The position numbers were made by a program, and so were the translations under genes. The notes beneath the pieces were generated by a model, which did not search any database, had not been told where the DNA came from, and saw only the letters and a list, made by a program, of their open reading frames with translations. Positions 1 to 8,185 of a stretch of 64,000 nucleotides of DNA are shown piece by piece. Position 1 is the first letter of the stretch; each line of letters begins with the position of its first letter. Location: contig NZ_WBIR01000001.1 of assembly GCF_009749395.1 (NCBI RefSeq), forward strand, positions 124,001-188,000. Reading direction: 5' to 3'. This DNA is from Agromyces salentinus (GTDB lineage Bacteria; Actinomycetota; Actinomycetes; Actinomycetales; Microbacteriaceae).

Positions 1-45
1 ACTGATGCGGCTGCCCGGCCCCTTCTCCTGCGACCGCCGCTCTTG

Positions 46-345
46 TCACTCCTGCTCCTGCCGCCCCTGCTGCTCCTGCCGCCCCCGGCCGAGCGCGAAT
101 CCGAGCGCGCCGGCGAGCGCGACGAATCCGAGCGCCGCGGCCGCCGCACCGATCAGCACCGGCGTGGTGACCATGACTCCCCCGCCCGGCGGGAACACCG
201 CGCCGGCCAGCGGCTGGTACGCGAACCAGCCGATCGTCGCCGTCGGCTGCGCGAAGCCGGCGACGAGCATCGTCACGACCCCGCCGACGACGAGCACGGC
301 GGCGATGACCAGCACGATCACGAGGAGACGAGGCGTCCGTTGCAC
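46..345 (-). CDS. small two-TM membrane protein
   Basis: A 99-residue protein with two hydrophobic segments (about residues 7-30 and 62-86) and a short charged tail rich in Q, E and R, so it is probably an integral membrane protein of unknown role. I start it at the GTG at 345 because TACGCT (352-357 on the complement) lies 6 nt upstream, the leaderless pattern seen at many genes here. A longer frame back to 432 would add 29 polar residues before the first membrane helix. I do not recognise the family. Confidence 0.6.
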   Translation of the reverse strand: MQRTPRLLVIVLVIAAVLVVGGVVTMLVAGFAQPTATIGWFAYQPLAGAVFPPGGGVMVTTPVLIGAAAAALGFVALAGALGFALGRGRQEQQGRQEQE

Positions 346-484
346 CCTCGCAGCGTATCGTTCGGCGCCTCGTCGCGGCCGCGACATCCGCCGGTCGCCC
401 CTCGTCGAGGGCGCCTGCCCGAAACGGCGCATCCGCTCGAACCGTGGGGTCCGGCGGAACGATCACAGCCGCTACCCTGTGGCC

Positions 485-709
485 ATGACCGCACCTGCCG
501 CACGTCGCCCCTGGCTCGCGTTCACGCTCGTCGGTGCCGTCGCCGTGCTGACCGGTGTCCTGTCGGCGCTCGTCTTCGGTCGGCCCACGCTCATCGCGAT
601 CGTGGCCGTTCCCGTGCTGCTCCTGCTGAGCGTGCTCTGGGTCTTCGGCCGCGGGCTCGAGCGCTCACCCGAGCGCTCATCCGAGCGCTCGTCCGAGCAC
701 TCGCCGTGA
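485..709 (+). CDS. small two-TM membrane protein with Ser/Glu/Arg repeat tail
   Basis: A 74-residue protein with two membrane helices (about 11-33 and 37-55). The tail repeats R-S-S/P-E and is encoded by a near-perfect GAGCGCTC-type 12-bp DNA repeat. TACCCT at 473-478 lies 6 nt before the ATG, indicating a leaderless start. Its stop overlaps the start of the next gene (GTGA), so the two are probably co-translated. Family not recognised. Confidence 0.6.
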   Translation: MTAPAARRPWLAFTLVGAVAVLTGVLSALVFGRPTLIAIVAVPVLLLLSVLWVFGRGLERSPERSSERSSEHSP

Positions 710-1350
710 GCGCACGCGGAGTCGGCGCGGTTCGTCTTGGCGGCGGCATGCTCTGCATCGCCATCCTCGGCTACGCGTATGCGCTGCGCATCGCCGTCGG
801 CGACACGAGCGCGTTCGACTACTTCGGCTACTTCACCAACCAGACGAGCCTGCTCACGAGCATCGTGCTCCTCTTCGCCGGCGTCATCGGCATCGCCGGC
901 CGCACGGCGCCCCGCGGGCTGCCGGGGGCACGGGCCATCGCCACGACCTGCCTCCTGGTCGTCGCCGTCGTCTACAACGTGCTGGTGCCGGGCACCGGCT
1001 CGGCGCCCGTCTGGGTGAGCGCGTTCCTGCATGTCGTGTTCCCCGTCGCCGTGGCGCTCGACTGGCTCCTCGTCGGCGACCGCCCGGCCCTTCCCTGGCA
1101 GCGGCTCTGGATCGTCCTGCCGTACCCCGTCCTGTGGGTCGCGGTCGTCCTCTTCCGTGGCGTCACGGACGGATGGGTCCCGTACGGCTTCCTGCTGCTC
1201 GAGCGTGGGCTCATCTCCCTCGCCGCCCATGTGGCCGGCCTCCTCGCGGCTCTCCTCGCCGCCGGAGCCCTCGTCTGGGCGGCGAGCAGGCTGACGCCGT
1301 TCCCCGCACCCTCACCTTCATCCGCATCCGACCGGTCGATGTCCGGCTGA
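706..1350 (+). CDS. Pr6Pr-family membrane protein
   Basis: A 214-residue multi-pass membrane protein with about six hydrophobic helices and an early YFTNQTSLL stretch. This is typical of the Pr6Pr family, which resembles FAR-17a/AIG1-like proteins; no reaction is established for the bacterial members. The GTG start overlaps the stop of the 74-residue upstream gene by GTGA, implying translational coupling and a two-gene membrane-protein operon. The family assignment rests on motif and topology, not on a database search. Confidence 0.75.
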   Translation: MSARGVGAVRLGGGMLCIAILGYAYALRIAVGDTSAFDYFGYFTNQTSLLTSIVLLFAGVIGIAGRTAPRGLPGARAIATTCLLVVAVVYNVLVPGTGSAPVWVSAFLHVVFPVAVALDWLLVGDRPALPWQRLWIVLPYPVLWVAVVLFRGVTDGWVPYGFLLLERGLISLAAHVAGLLAALLAAGALVWAASRLTPFPAPSPSSASDRSMSG

Positions 1351-1471
1351 CCCCCCGCCCGCGCACGGATGCCGCAGCCGACGCCCTGGCAACCTTCCAC
1401 CCGCGGCCATTCCAGCCTTCGACGCGCAGAGAACCCGTGCGTCGCCGTCACGCCGACGCTAGGTTCGATCC

Positions 1472-1678
1472 ATGTACGCAACCGACTTCAGCGCCTACGG
1501 CGTGATCTGGCTGGTCTTCGCCCTCGCCCTGCTGACGGCACTCGTCTGCCTGATCGTGTTCCTCATCTCGGCGACGAAGGCCTTCTCCGCCACCGCCAGG
1601 TACCGCCGCGTCCAGACGGAACTCCTACTCGCGGATGCCGCGGCTGGCGGCCCGGCGGGCGACGACCTCAGGGCGTAG
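1472..1678 (+). CDS. small single-TM protein
   Basis: A 68-residue protein with one strong N-terminal membrane helix (about residues 10-35) and a charged cytoplasmic-looking tail. TAGGTT at 1459-1464 is 7 nt upstream of the ATG with no Shine-Dalgarno sequence, which supports a leaderless transcript and a real gene. No family recognised. Confidence 0.6.
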   Translation: MYATDFSAYGVIWLVFALALLTALVCLIVFLISATKAFSATARYRRVQTELLLADAAAGGPAGDDLRA

Positions 1679-1743
1679 GCGCTGGGCCGCGGCATCCGTC
1701 ATCGGCTGACCGCGGTGTCGCACGTTGGTCATAGGTTGGACGC

Positions 1744-2636
1744 GTGAGCGGGTTCGAGACGGTTCGCGGATCGCAGGTCGAGATCGCGTACGAGCGGCAC
1801 GGCGACGCCGAGGGGTGGCCAGTCGTGCTGCTCCACGGATTCCCGTACGACCCGCGATGCTACGACGAGGTCGCCGCGCGGCTCGCAGCCTCCGGCGCTG
1901 ACGTCGTCGTCCCGTACCTGCGAGGCTACGGTCCGTCGACCTACCTCGCTCCCGACGTTCCGCGCTCGGGTCAGCAGGCGGCGCTGGCCGGCGATCTGTG
2001 CGATCTCATCACCGGCCTCGCACTCGATCGGCCGATCGTCGCGGGGTTCGACTGGGGTGGCCGCGCGGCGTGCGTGGCCTCGATGCTCCGGCCCGACCTC
2101 GTGTCGGGGCTCGTCACGGTGGGCGGATACAACGTCCACGACATCGCCGCGATGGCGACCGTCCCCGACGAGCCCGTCGAGGAACGTCGCAACTGGTACC
2201 AGTGGTACTTCCACAGCGAGCGAGGTCGGGCCGGTCTCGACCGCAACAGACGGGCGCTGGCTCGCCAACTCTGGGACGAGTGGTCGCCGACCTGGAGCGA
2301 GCCGCCCGGAGTGTTCGAATCGACGGCCGGCTCGTTCGACAACCCCGACTTCGTCGCCACCGTCGTGCACTTTTACCGGCACCGCTACGGTCTCGTGCCC
2401 GGTGATCCCGTACATGAGACCGACGAGGCGCTCATCGCACGGCAACCGCCGATCGCAGTGCCATCCTCGACGCGACAGCCGACCCGCTCGAGGCGCCGTC
2501 GACCACCGCGACGCACGAGCAGCACTTCACTTCCCTGGTCGAACACCGGCTCGTCGATGCCGGTCACGACGTGCCGCAGGAGGCCCCCGAGCCCTTCGCC
2601 GACGCGATCATCGCGCTCCATGCTCGACGCGGCTGA
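1744..2636 (+). pseudogene. alpha/beta hydrolase (epoxide-hydrolase type), frameshifted
   Basis: The N-terminal two thirds read as an alpha/beta hydrolase: an HGFPYD oxyanion-hole motif and GFDWGG, a nucleophile elbow carrying Asp as in epoxide hydrolases and haloalkane dehalogenases. At about 2461 the frame breaks. The original frame runs into Arg/Ser/Pro-rich nonsense to 2655. The frame shifted by one base resumes a normal C-terminus (ILDATADPLEAP..., then AGHDVPQEAP with the expected catalytic His) and stops at 2636. One base appears to be missing after the GTG at 2458. The in-frame product would lack the acid and His of the triad. The GTG start has TAGGTT 6 nt upstream (leaderless). A sequencing error is the alternative explanation. 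Confidence 0.8.
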
Positions 2637-2857
2637 CGCCGGCGGGCTGCGATGACGCGCTCCTGGAGGTGCGATGTCGGCCACTCCGTCATCGATGCTC
2701 CGACCGGGAGGCAGCGGGTCCGGTTCGCGTTGCAGTAGGCGTGCCCCTGCGGGCGTTTTCACCGGGCCGGCTAAACGGACACTTCGAACGCAGCGCCTGC
2801 GTCGCGCCCGGCGAGGTGAGCTGGCGTCCGCTGTGGGACCGGCTTACGCGCTCCGAC

Positions 2858-3385
2858 CTACGTCGATGTGCTGTGCTCGGGTTGGGCGTGCGTGGAGGCT
2901 GCTCGCCGACCGGGCCGCTCCTTGCGAAGGTAGACGAGATCGACTCCCTCGCGAAGGGCTTCCCGCCGCGTCAGAAGATAGCCCTCTCGCTGATATAGCC
3001 GGACGTTCGCTTCGCTGAGGTGACCGGTGAACAACTCGAAGGCCTGCGCATCGCTGGCCTCCTCAGCAGCCCTGAGTAGCCGCGTCCCCAGGCCGCGTCC
3101 TTGCATATCCGGTGCGACGGTGAGCCGACCGATGTGTGCGACACCGGACTCTACCGTCCACCGCACAGCCCCGACCAGTCTCGCGCCGAGACGCATGCCG
3201 ATGGAGAACCCTTTGAGCTCCTGTTCGACTTGCGTCAAGGATTGAGTCAAGGCGGGCAGGAACGGATCGCCGTAGATCTGCGCTTCGGTCGCGTACGCCG
3301 CCCGCTGCAACGTCATCACCTCACCCGCCGCGGCAGGGGTGAGCTTCACGAGATCTAACGGTTGCTCTTGCTCGACATGCGTCAA
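2858..3385 (-). CDS. GNAT family N-acetyltransferase
   Basis: A 175-residue single-domain acetyltransferase. The acetyl-CoA loop MQGRGLGTRLL and the downstream NVRLYQREGY segment are classic GNAT motifs A and B, so it should transfer an acetyl group from acetyl-CoA to an amine; the substrate is not predictable. The start shown is a TTG behind a purine-rich GGAAGGGAAG stretch. A GTG 12 codons further in would still keep the whole domain. It stands alone, convergent with the broken hydrolase. Confidence 0.85.
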   Translation of the reverse strand: MTHVEQEQPLDLVKLTPAAAGEVMTLQRAAYATEAQIYGDPFLPALTQSLTQVEQELKGFSIGMRLGARLVGAVRWTVESGVAHIGRLTVAPDMQGRGLGTRLLRAAEEASDAQAFELFTGHLSEANVRLYQREGYLLTRREALREGVDLVYLRKERPGRRAASTHAQPEHSTST

Positions 3386-3838
3386 CGTGCACTTCCCTTC
3401 CGGATTGGATCACTGCACGGCGATTATCTCTGGTTCGTGAACCGCCGCGCAGCTGGCGATCGTGCTGCACCAGGCCTGCTACCGCCACCGCGCAGCCACC
3501 GCCACGCGGCCTCGAACGGAGGCACAACCGACTTGTAACGCGCTGTCTGCTGCCTCCATCTCGCCCTTCTCTCAGTGTCGTGTCGATGAGGCGGCTATGC
3601 CCGGGGGTTCGTACGCGCTGACGATCGCGTCGATCGCAGTCCACCAGCGCGCTACAGGGCGCCAGCTGTCGATGCGGCGAGTCAGCCTGCGCCGCCTGCG
3701 ATGCACCCCACAACAGCACCACCAATCAAGACCGCACCGGGGTGTTCCAAATGACGGCGCATCACCGATGCGGCCGACGCGAAGCACCGAACGACTCGTC
3801 TCACTGCTGCTCTGAGCTCTGACGCCCTGAGCCCGGAC
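3386..3838. other. intergenic stretch without a supported gene
   Basis: About 450 bases between the acetyltransferase start and the decayed serine-hydrolase locus. Frames here are rich in Arg, Ser and Pro and look like shadow translation. The only mildly hydrophobic frame is a 27-codon reverse-strand ORF around 3680-3760 with a Gly/Ala-rich end, too short to support. The stretch may be decayed sequence continuous with the neighbouring pseudogene. Confidence 0.5.
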
Positions 3839-3871
3839 GCCGCGCCCGTCGTTCGAGGTGACGGGCGCGGC
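3839..3871 (-). terminator. strong hairpin after the serine-hydrolase remnant
   Basis: A perfect 12-bp inverted repeat, GCCGCGCCCGTC (3839-3850) and GACGGGCGCGGC (3860-3871), with a 9-nt loop. It lies 11 bp downstream of the pseudogene stop and lacks a T-tract, as is usual for high-GC actinobacteria. Confidence 0.65.
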
Positions 3872-3882
3872 GGCGCGACGAG

Positions 3883-4405
3883 TCAGGCGACCGGCGTGCC
3901 GAACGCGCTCGCGACCAGCGCGCCGAGCGCCGCGGGGAATGCCTGCGCGGGGTCCATGTCCTCGTCGCCCATCGTGATGCCGGCGGTGAGCACCTTGATC
4001 CCGTCGGGGCTGCCGATCATCAGCGCGCCGAACCCGCCCGGGGCGCCACCGTTGTGGTGGATGATCGTTCCCGCTTCCGGAACCAGGTCCTGCACGAAGA
4101 CGCCGAGGCCGTAGCCGGCGAGCGGCTCGGGTGTGGTCATTTCGTCGAGGAGGCGCGCAGGCAGGATGCGGCCGCCGAGCAGTGTCGAGAAGAAGACGGC
4201 GAGGTCGGCGGTCGTCGAGATCATCCCGCCGGAGGCGTGCAGCAGCGACGGTTTCCACCGCGTGACATCGACGATCGTGAAGCCTTCGCCGTCTGCGAAG
4301 CGTGCGTATCCGTGCGCGTGGGGGCTCGGGCAGGTCGGGTGAGTCCATCGGCATGAAGGTTCCGGTGAGCCCGAGCGGCGCGAGGATGCCCGCCACTCGT
4401 CGCGT
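3883..4405 (-). pseudogene. serine hydrolase (beta-lactamase-like), truncated and frameshifted
   Basis: The C-terminal half of a class-C beta-lactamase-like serine hydrolase: SGGMISTTADLAVFF, an IHHNGGAPGG loop where the family has its H/K-x-G motif, and a normal C-terminus at 3883. Going upstream, the frame must shift near 4325-4330 to continue from HAHGYARFADGEGF into ILAPLGLTGTFMPMD. Beyond about 4400 similarity ends, so the N-terminal domain with the catalytic SxxK and YxN motifs is missing. A deletion plus a frameshift makes this a clear remnant. The next 250 bp lead into the promoter of the ABC operon. Confidence 0.8.
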
Positions 4406-4592
4406 CGTTGAGTGGAGAGGAGGGAGCGGGATGCTCCCTACGTGCGGCGCTGCCCGCGGATTACGCAACGTCCGGCAGTGGAAAACGGCTCACGACCCAA
4501 GTGGTGGATTTCGTGCTGGACCGTCATAGCGCTCAGTAGTTCTCCGGCGTGGGCAACCTGCTCGACTCGGCACAGAAATCTGCTATTCAGTG

Positions 4593-4650
4593 TTGCTATC
4601 TACCGGTACTCATGCTTACTATGTACCAGTACTCAGCATCACCAAGTACT
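4593..4650 (+). promoter_or_regulatory. promoter with three GTACT repeats before DUF1048/ABC operon
   Basis: An unusually AT-rich patch. TTGCTA (4593-4598) and TACTAT (4617-4622), spaced 18 bp, form a plausible sigma-70-type promoter. Three copies of ACC-(A/G)-GTACT, with GTACT at 4606, 4629 and 4646, lie in the spacer and just downstream, as expected for a repressor operator. Related DUF1048/ABC operons usually encode a PadR repressor; none is visible here. Confidence 0.5.
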
Positions 4651-4694
4651 ACACCCCGAGACACCGACGCACCGACCGAATCAGGAGAGTAATC

Positions 4695-5060
4695 ATGGCC
4701 ACGAACTGGATCGAAGCCCTCACTGGGACCCTTGAGCAGAAGAAGCAGTACAAGCAGTACAAGGCCCGCATTGCCGCACTTCCCGCACCTTACGCCGGCG
4801 CCGCCAAGGCACTCGACCGCTACCTCATGTACACGGGCGGCGTCACCGACGGACAGACCCTGATGACGGTGCTCGGCGACTCTGCGAACCTGTGGGAGCG
4901 TGGCGCGGCCAACCGCACTCCGGTGCGCGAGCTTGTCGGCGATGACCCCGTCAAGTTCGCGGACTCCCTCGTCGCGGGGTACTCGGGCAAGCAGTGGATC
5001 GACAATGAGCGCCGCCGCTTCACCGAGGCGATCGACGCCGCCATCGACAACCGGGCGTGA
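4695..5060 (+). CDS. DUF1048 domain-containing protein
   Basis: A 121-residue soluble, helix-rich protein matching the DUF1048 pattern: an early WIEALTGTLEQKKQYKQYKAR helix pair and a WIDNERRRF helix near the C-terminus. Family members are usually encoded beside PadR regulators and DrrAB-type ABC exporters; their biochemical role is unknown. AGGAGA lies 5 nt before the ATG. The ABC ATPase starts 30 nt after the stop, so they form an operon, but the customary PadR gene is absent upstream, where a hydrolase remnant sits instead. Confidence 0.8.
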   Translation: MATNWIEALTGTLEQKKQYKQYKARIAALPAPYAGAAKALDRYLMYTGGVTDGQTLMTVLGDSANLWERGAANRTPVRELVGDDPVKFADSLVAGYSGKQWIDNERRRFTEAIDAAIDNRA

Positions 5061-5089
5061 ACGCGCCGAGAAAGAACGGAGAAACGGAC

Positions 5090-5908
5090 ATGACCGCCAC
5101 GCGAACCTCCGAACCGGCGATCCGGGTGAGGGGCATCGAGAAGTCCTTCAAGGACCTGCACGTGCTCCGCGGCGTCGACTTCGACGTGAAGGCGGGAAGC
5201 ATCTTCGCCCTCCTCGGCTCGAACGGCGCGGGCAAGACCACCGTGGTCCGTATCCTGTCGACGCTGTTGAAGGCCGACGCGGGCACCGCGACGGTCTCCG
5301 GGTTCGATGTCGCCGCGAAGCCGAACGACGTCCGCGAGTCGATCAGCCTGACCGGGCAGTTCGCCGCGGTCGACGAGGTGCTGACCGGCCGTGAGAACCT
5401 CGTGCTCGTGGCGAAGCTGCGGCATCTGAAGGACCCGGGCGCGATCGCCGACGAGCTGCTCGACCGCTTCTCGCTCACCGAGGCCGGCGGCCGCAAGGCG
5501 GGCACGTACTCGGGCGGCATGCGCCGCCGGCTCGACATCTCGATGAGCCTGATCGGCAACCCGCCGATCATCTTCCTCGACGAGCCGACCACTGGACTCG
5601 ACCCGCAGGCGCGCATCGACGTGTGGCAGACGGTCAAGAAGCTCGCCGAGGGCGGCACGACCGTGCTGCTCACCACGCAGTACCTCGATGAGGCCGAGCA
5701 GCTCGCCGACCGCATCGCGATCCTGCACAAGGGCACCATCATCCAGAACGGCACCCTCGCCGAACTCAAGCAGCTCCTCCCGGCCGCCAAGGTCGAGTAC
5801 GTCGAGAAGCAGCCCTCCCTCGAGGACGTCTTCCTCGCGCTGGTCGGAGAGACCGGCGAGACGGATGCCGCGGCCGAGACCGAAACCGCAGGAAAGGAAC
5901 TCCGATGA
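5090..5908 (+). CDS. ABC transporter ATP-binding protein, DrrA-like
   Basis: A 272-residue ATPase of the daunorubicin-resistance (DrrA) type. Walker A GSNGAGKTT lies at about 43-51, signature YSGGM near 145 and Walker B IIFLDEPTTGLD near 160. The C-terminal extension LEDVFLALVG is typical of this subfamily. It should energise the permease encoded next, exporting a hydrophobic compound or drug. I chose the ATG at 5090, which has GGAG upstream, over an in-frame start that would overlap the preceding gene. It overlaps the permease start by ATGA. Confidence 0.92.
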   Translation: MTATRTSEPAIRVRGIEKSFKDLHVLRGVDFDVKAGSIFALLGSNGAGKTTVVRILSTLLKADAGTATVSGFDVAAKPNDVRESISLTGQFAAVDEVLTGRENLVLVAKLRHLKDPGAIADELLDRFSLTEAGGRKAGTYSGGMRRRLDISMSLIGNPPIIFLDEPTTGLDPQARIDVWQTVKKLAEGGTTVLLTTQYLDEAEQLADRIAILHKGTIIQNGTLAELKQLLPAAKVEYVEKQPSLEDVFLALVGETGETDAAAETETAGKELR

Positions 5909-6669
5909 CCAGCCACGTCCTCGGCGACACGCGGGTCCTCACGGGCCGGTCGCTGACCCACATCCTCCGCAGTCCCGACACGATCATCACCACCGCGGTC
6001 ACCCCGATCGCCCTGATGCTCCTGTTCGTGTACGTGCTCGGCGGGGCGATCAACACCGGAACCGACGAGTCGTACATCAACTACATGCTCCCGGGCATCC
6101 TGCTGATCACGGTCGCGTCGGGTATCGCGTACACGGCCTACCGCCTGTTCCTCGACATGCAGGGCGGCATCTTCGAGCGGTTCCAGTCGATGCCGATCGC
6201 GAGGTCGAGCGTCCTCTGGGCGCACGTGCTCACGTCGCTGGTCGCGAACCTCGTCTCGGTGGCGATCGTCATCGGGGTCGCGTTCATCATGGGGTTCCGC
6301 ACCGGGGCGTCCGCGGGTGCCTGGCTCGGCGTCGCCGGCATCCTGGCGCTCTTCACCCTGGCCCTGACCTGGCTCGCCGTGGTCGCCGGCCTCTCGGCGA
6401 AGACGGTCGACGGCGCGAGCGCGTTCAGCTACCCGCTGATCTTCCTCCCGTTCATCAGCTCGGCGTTCGTGCCCACCGACACGATGCCCGCCCCGGTCGC
6501 CTGGTTCGCCGAGAACCAGCCGGTCACCTCGATCGTCGACACCATGCGCGCCCTGTTCGCGCAGGAGCCCGTCGGCGACGAGATCTGGATCGCCCTCGCG
6601 TGGCTCGTCGCCATCCTGGTCGGCGCCTACATCTGGTCCGTCGCGATCTACCGCCGCAAGCTCAGCTGA
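5905..6669 (+). CDS. ABC-2 type transporter permease, DrrB-like
   Basis: A 254-residue membrane protein with about six helices and the ABC-2 permease layout. The FERFQSMPIARSSVLWAHV coupling helix after the second TM is characteristic of DrrB proteins. Its start overlaps the ATPase stop (ATGA), so the two subunits should be made in fixed ratio and form one exporter. A clear hairpin terminator follows the stop at 6692. Confidence 0.9.
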   Translation: MTSHVLGDTRVLTGRSLTHILRSPDTIITTAVTPIALMLLFVYVLGGAINTGTDESYINYMLPGILLITVASGIAYTAYRLFLDMQGGIFERFQSMPIARSSVLWAHVLTSLVANLVSVAIVIGVAFIMGFRTGASAGAWLGVAGILALFTLALTWLAVVAGLSAKTVDGASAFSYPLIFLPFISSAFVPTDTMPAPVAWFAENQPVTSIVDTMRALFAQEPVGDEIWIALAWLVAILVGAYIWSVAIYRRKLS

Positions 6670-6691
6670 GCGACCAGCCCTTCAAACGAAC

Positions 6692-6732
6692 GATGCCGTC
6701 GTCACCTCAGAGTGCGGACGGCATCTTTCGTG
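6692..6732 (+). terminator. rho-independent-type terminator of the ABC operon
   Basis: Inverted repeat GATGCCGTC (6692-6700) and GACGGCATC (6717-6725), immediately followed by TTTCGTGT. It lies 23 bp after the permease stop and fits an intrinsic terminator. Confidence 0.7.
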
Positions 6733-6769
6733 TCCTCAGTTAGCGACCTCACGGCGGCTTCGAGGTCGA

Positions 6770-7318
6770 TCATATGCGACCTCCCAGCGCTTGCTTCGTC
6801 GTTCCTTCAGGCCCGGGCGCGATCTCATCGGAGCCGTTGACGCCGGCAGTCAGCGCGGCTGCATAGAAGGCGACGGCGTGTCCATACATGGGGAGCGTCG
6901 GCGCGAGCGCTTCTAGCGCGACGCGAAGTGCTTCGTCGTGCCTCCCTAGGTCACGGAGGCTGAGTGCGAGAAACGCTTGCGCTGCCGCGCCAACCGCGCC
7001 GTCAGGTTCTGCGTGCTGGAGGATAGCTTCCGCTGCTCGTGTGTCGCCGATATTGCGGAGCGAGCTCGCCAGCTGGATCTGGGCTTGGGTCTTCCGAGAG
7101 CCACCTAAGCCTGCCGCTAGGGCGGCGCGATACAGCGGAATCGCTTCAGACTCACGTCCGACGAAGTCCTGCGCGGACGCGCGTTCGAACAAGGCTGCGG
7201 GATCGCCCGGGTCGCGTTCGGCGGCCAGCGCTTCGACTTCAGCGATGGTCGCTGCCTCGTCCTCCTCATTCGCTGTAGACCAAAACATCGCGACGCGCTC
7301 GTCCCAAGAATTGTCCAT
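6770..7318 (-). CDS. tetratricopeptide-repeat (TPR) protein
   Basis: A 182-residue acidic soluble protein made of TPR-like helix pairs from about residue 30 onward (PAALFERASAQDFVGRESEA, then AQIQLASSLRNIGDTRAAE and QAFLALSLRDLGRHDEAL). Proteins of this size and arrangement occur widely as small TPR proteins; they bind other proteins, and no partner is evident here. It is divergent from the HNH nuclease gene. Confidence 0.8.
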   Translation of the reverse strand: MDNSWDERVAMFWSTANEEDEAATIAEVEALAAERDPGDPAALFERASAQDFVGRESEAIPLYRAALAAGLGGSRKTQAQIQLASSLRNIGDTRAAEAILQHAEPDGAVGAAAQAFLALSLRDLGRHDEALRVALEALAPTLPMYGHAVAFYAAALTAGVNGSDEIAPGPEGTTKQALGGRI

Positions 7319-7502
7319 ACCCCTATCCTGATCCGTCCAGGTGGGAATCGCGGCCTACAATCTCCCCGCTCGCGACTCGCCCGCCCGGCAGAGGATCCGC
7401 CTACGCGACATCGGCTGTCGCAGGAGCGGACCCTCGAATTCACGACCAAGCAGCGGGTCAGGAACCAGATACTCACCGCCTTTGGCCGATAGGTTCGGAG
7501 TC

Positions 7503-8144
7503 ATGGTGGACATCGTCACGTTCGACGCCGCCGACGTGGAACGGTATGCCGGCATCCTCACCGGGGCCGTTGCCGCCGTCGCTGGCGGAGACCTGGTCTC
7601 GGCGGCGGCGGCGTTGCAACCGATCGCCGGCGAAGTTTGGATGGGCCGACTCACCGCGGCGGGGAAGGTTGGGAACCGTGAGGCTGTGGCCGGCGTCCGC
7701 CCGCGGAATGAGTCGCTTCGAGCGCAAGTGTTCATCCGCGACGGGTTCCGCTGCACGTATTGCGGCGGACGGGCAGTACCGCGTTGCATCCTCGTCGCGG
7801 TTCATGACCTATTCCCGGACGCGGTTGGGTACGACGTGCACTACAAGCGAGGGAAGATACACCCGGTGTTCTGGGCGCTCGCGCCAGAAGCCGATCACGT
7901 GGTCGCGCACAGCCGTGGTGGGCCGAACGTGCTCGGGAACCTGACTACGCTCCATGCTGCATGCAACACGCGTAAGTCCGATTTGCTGATCGACGACATG
8001 CCACCTGTCGGGTTCGCCCGGGCGGGTGACGACTGGGACGGCCTCACATCCTTCTATCCGGCCCTCGTGGCGGCGGGCGCGGGAGTCACCCGTCCCGCCT
8101 ATCACCGCGAGTGGGTGCGCCGGTACGCGAGGCTGATGACGTAG
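7503..8144 (+). CDS. HNH endonuclease
   Basis: A 213-residue protein with a C-terminal HNH nuclease fold: a CTYCGG zinc knuckle at about 83, EADHVVAHSRGG at about 135, and NLTTLHAACNTRKSD carrying the last His, Asn and second Cys. The sequence predicts a metal-dependent nicking or cleaving nuclease; its DNA target is unknown. The about 60-residue N-terminus is not recognised. TAGGTT at 7490-7495 lies 7 nt upstream of the ATG at 7503, which favours this start over one 54 codons upstream. No methylase or toxin-antitoxin partner is adjacent. Confidence 0.85.
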   Translation: MVDIVTFDAADVERYAGILTGAVAAVAGGDLVSAAAALQPIAGEVWMGRLTAAGKVGNREAVAGVRPRNESLRAQVFIRDGFRCTYCGGRAVPRCILVAVHDLFPDAVGYDVHYKRGKIHPVFWALAPEADHVVAHSRGGPNVLGNLTTLHAACNTRKSDLLIDDMPPVGFARAGDDWDGLTSFYPALVAAGAGVTRPAYHREWVRRYARLMT

Positions 8145-8185
8145 GCGGGTCCCTGGGTGAGGCGCGAGCAAGACTTGGCCCCTAT

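Noticed and set aside
43..705. Long Arg/Glu-rich upstream extension of the Pr6Pr-family frame
   Set aside because: The residues before the GTG at 706 are a shadow of two other genes; the GTGA overlap and the membrane topology set the real start at 706.
2653..2739. 28-codon ORF (MTRSWRCDVGHSVIDAP...) after the broken hydrolase
   Set aside because: It superficially resembles the start of the small zinc-ribbon protein at 10076 but has no Cys knuckle and stops early; possibly a remnant, not supported as a gene.
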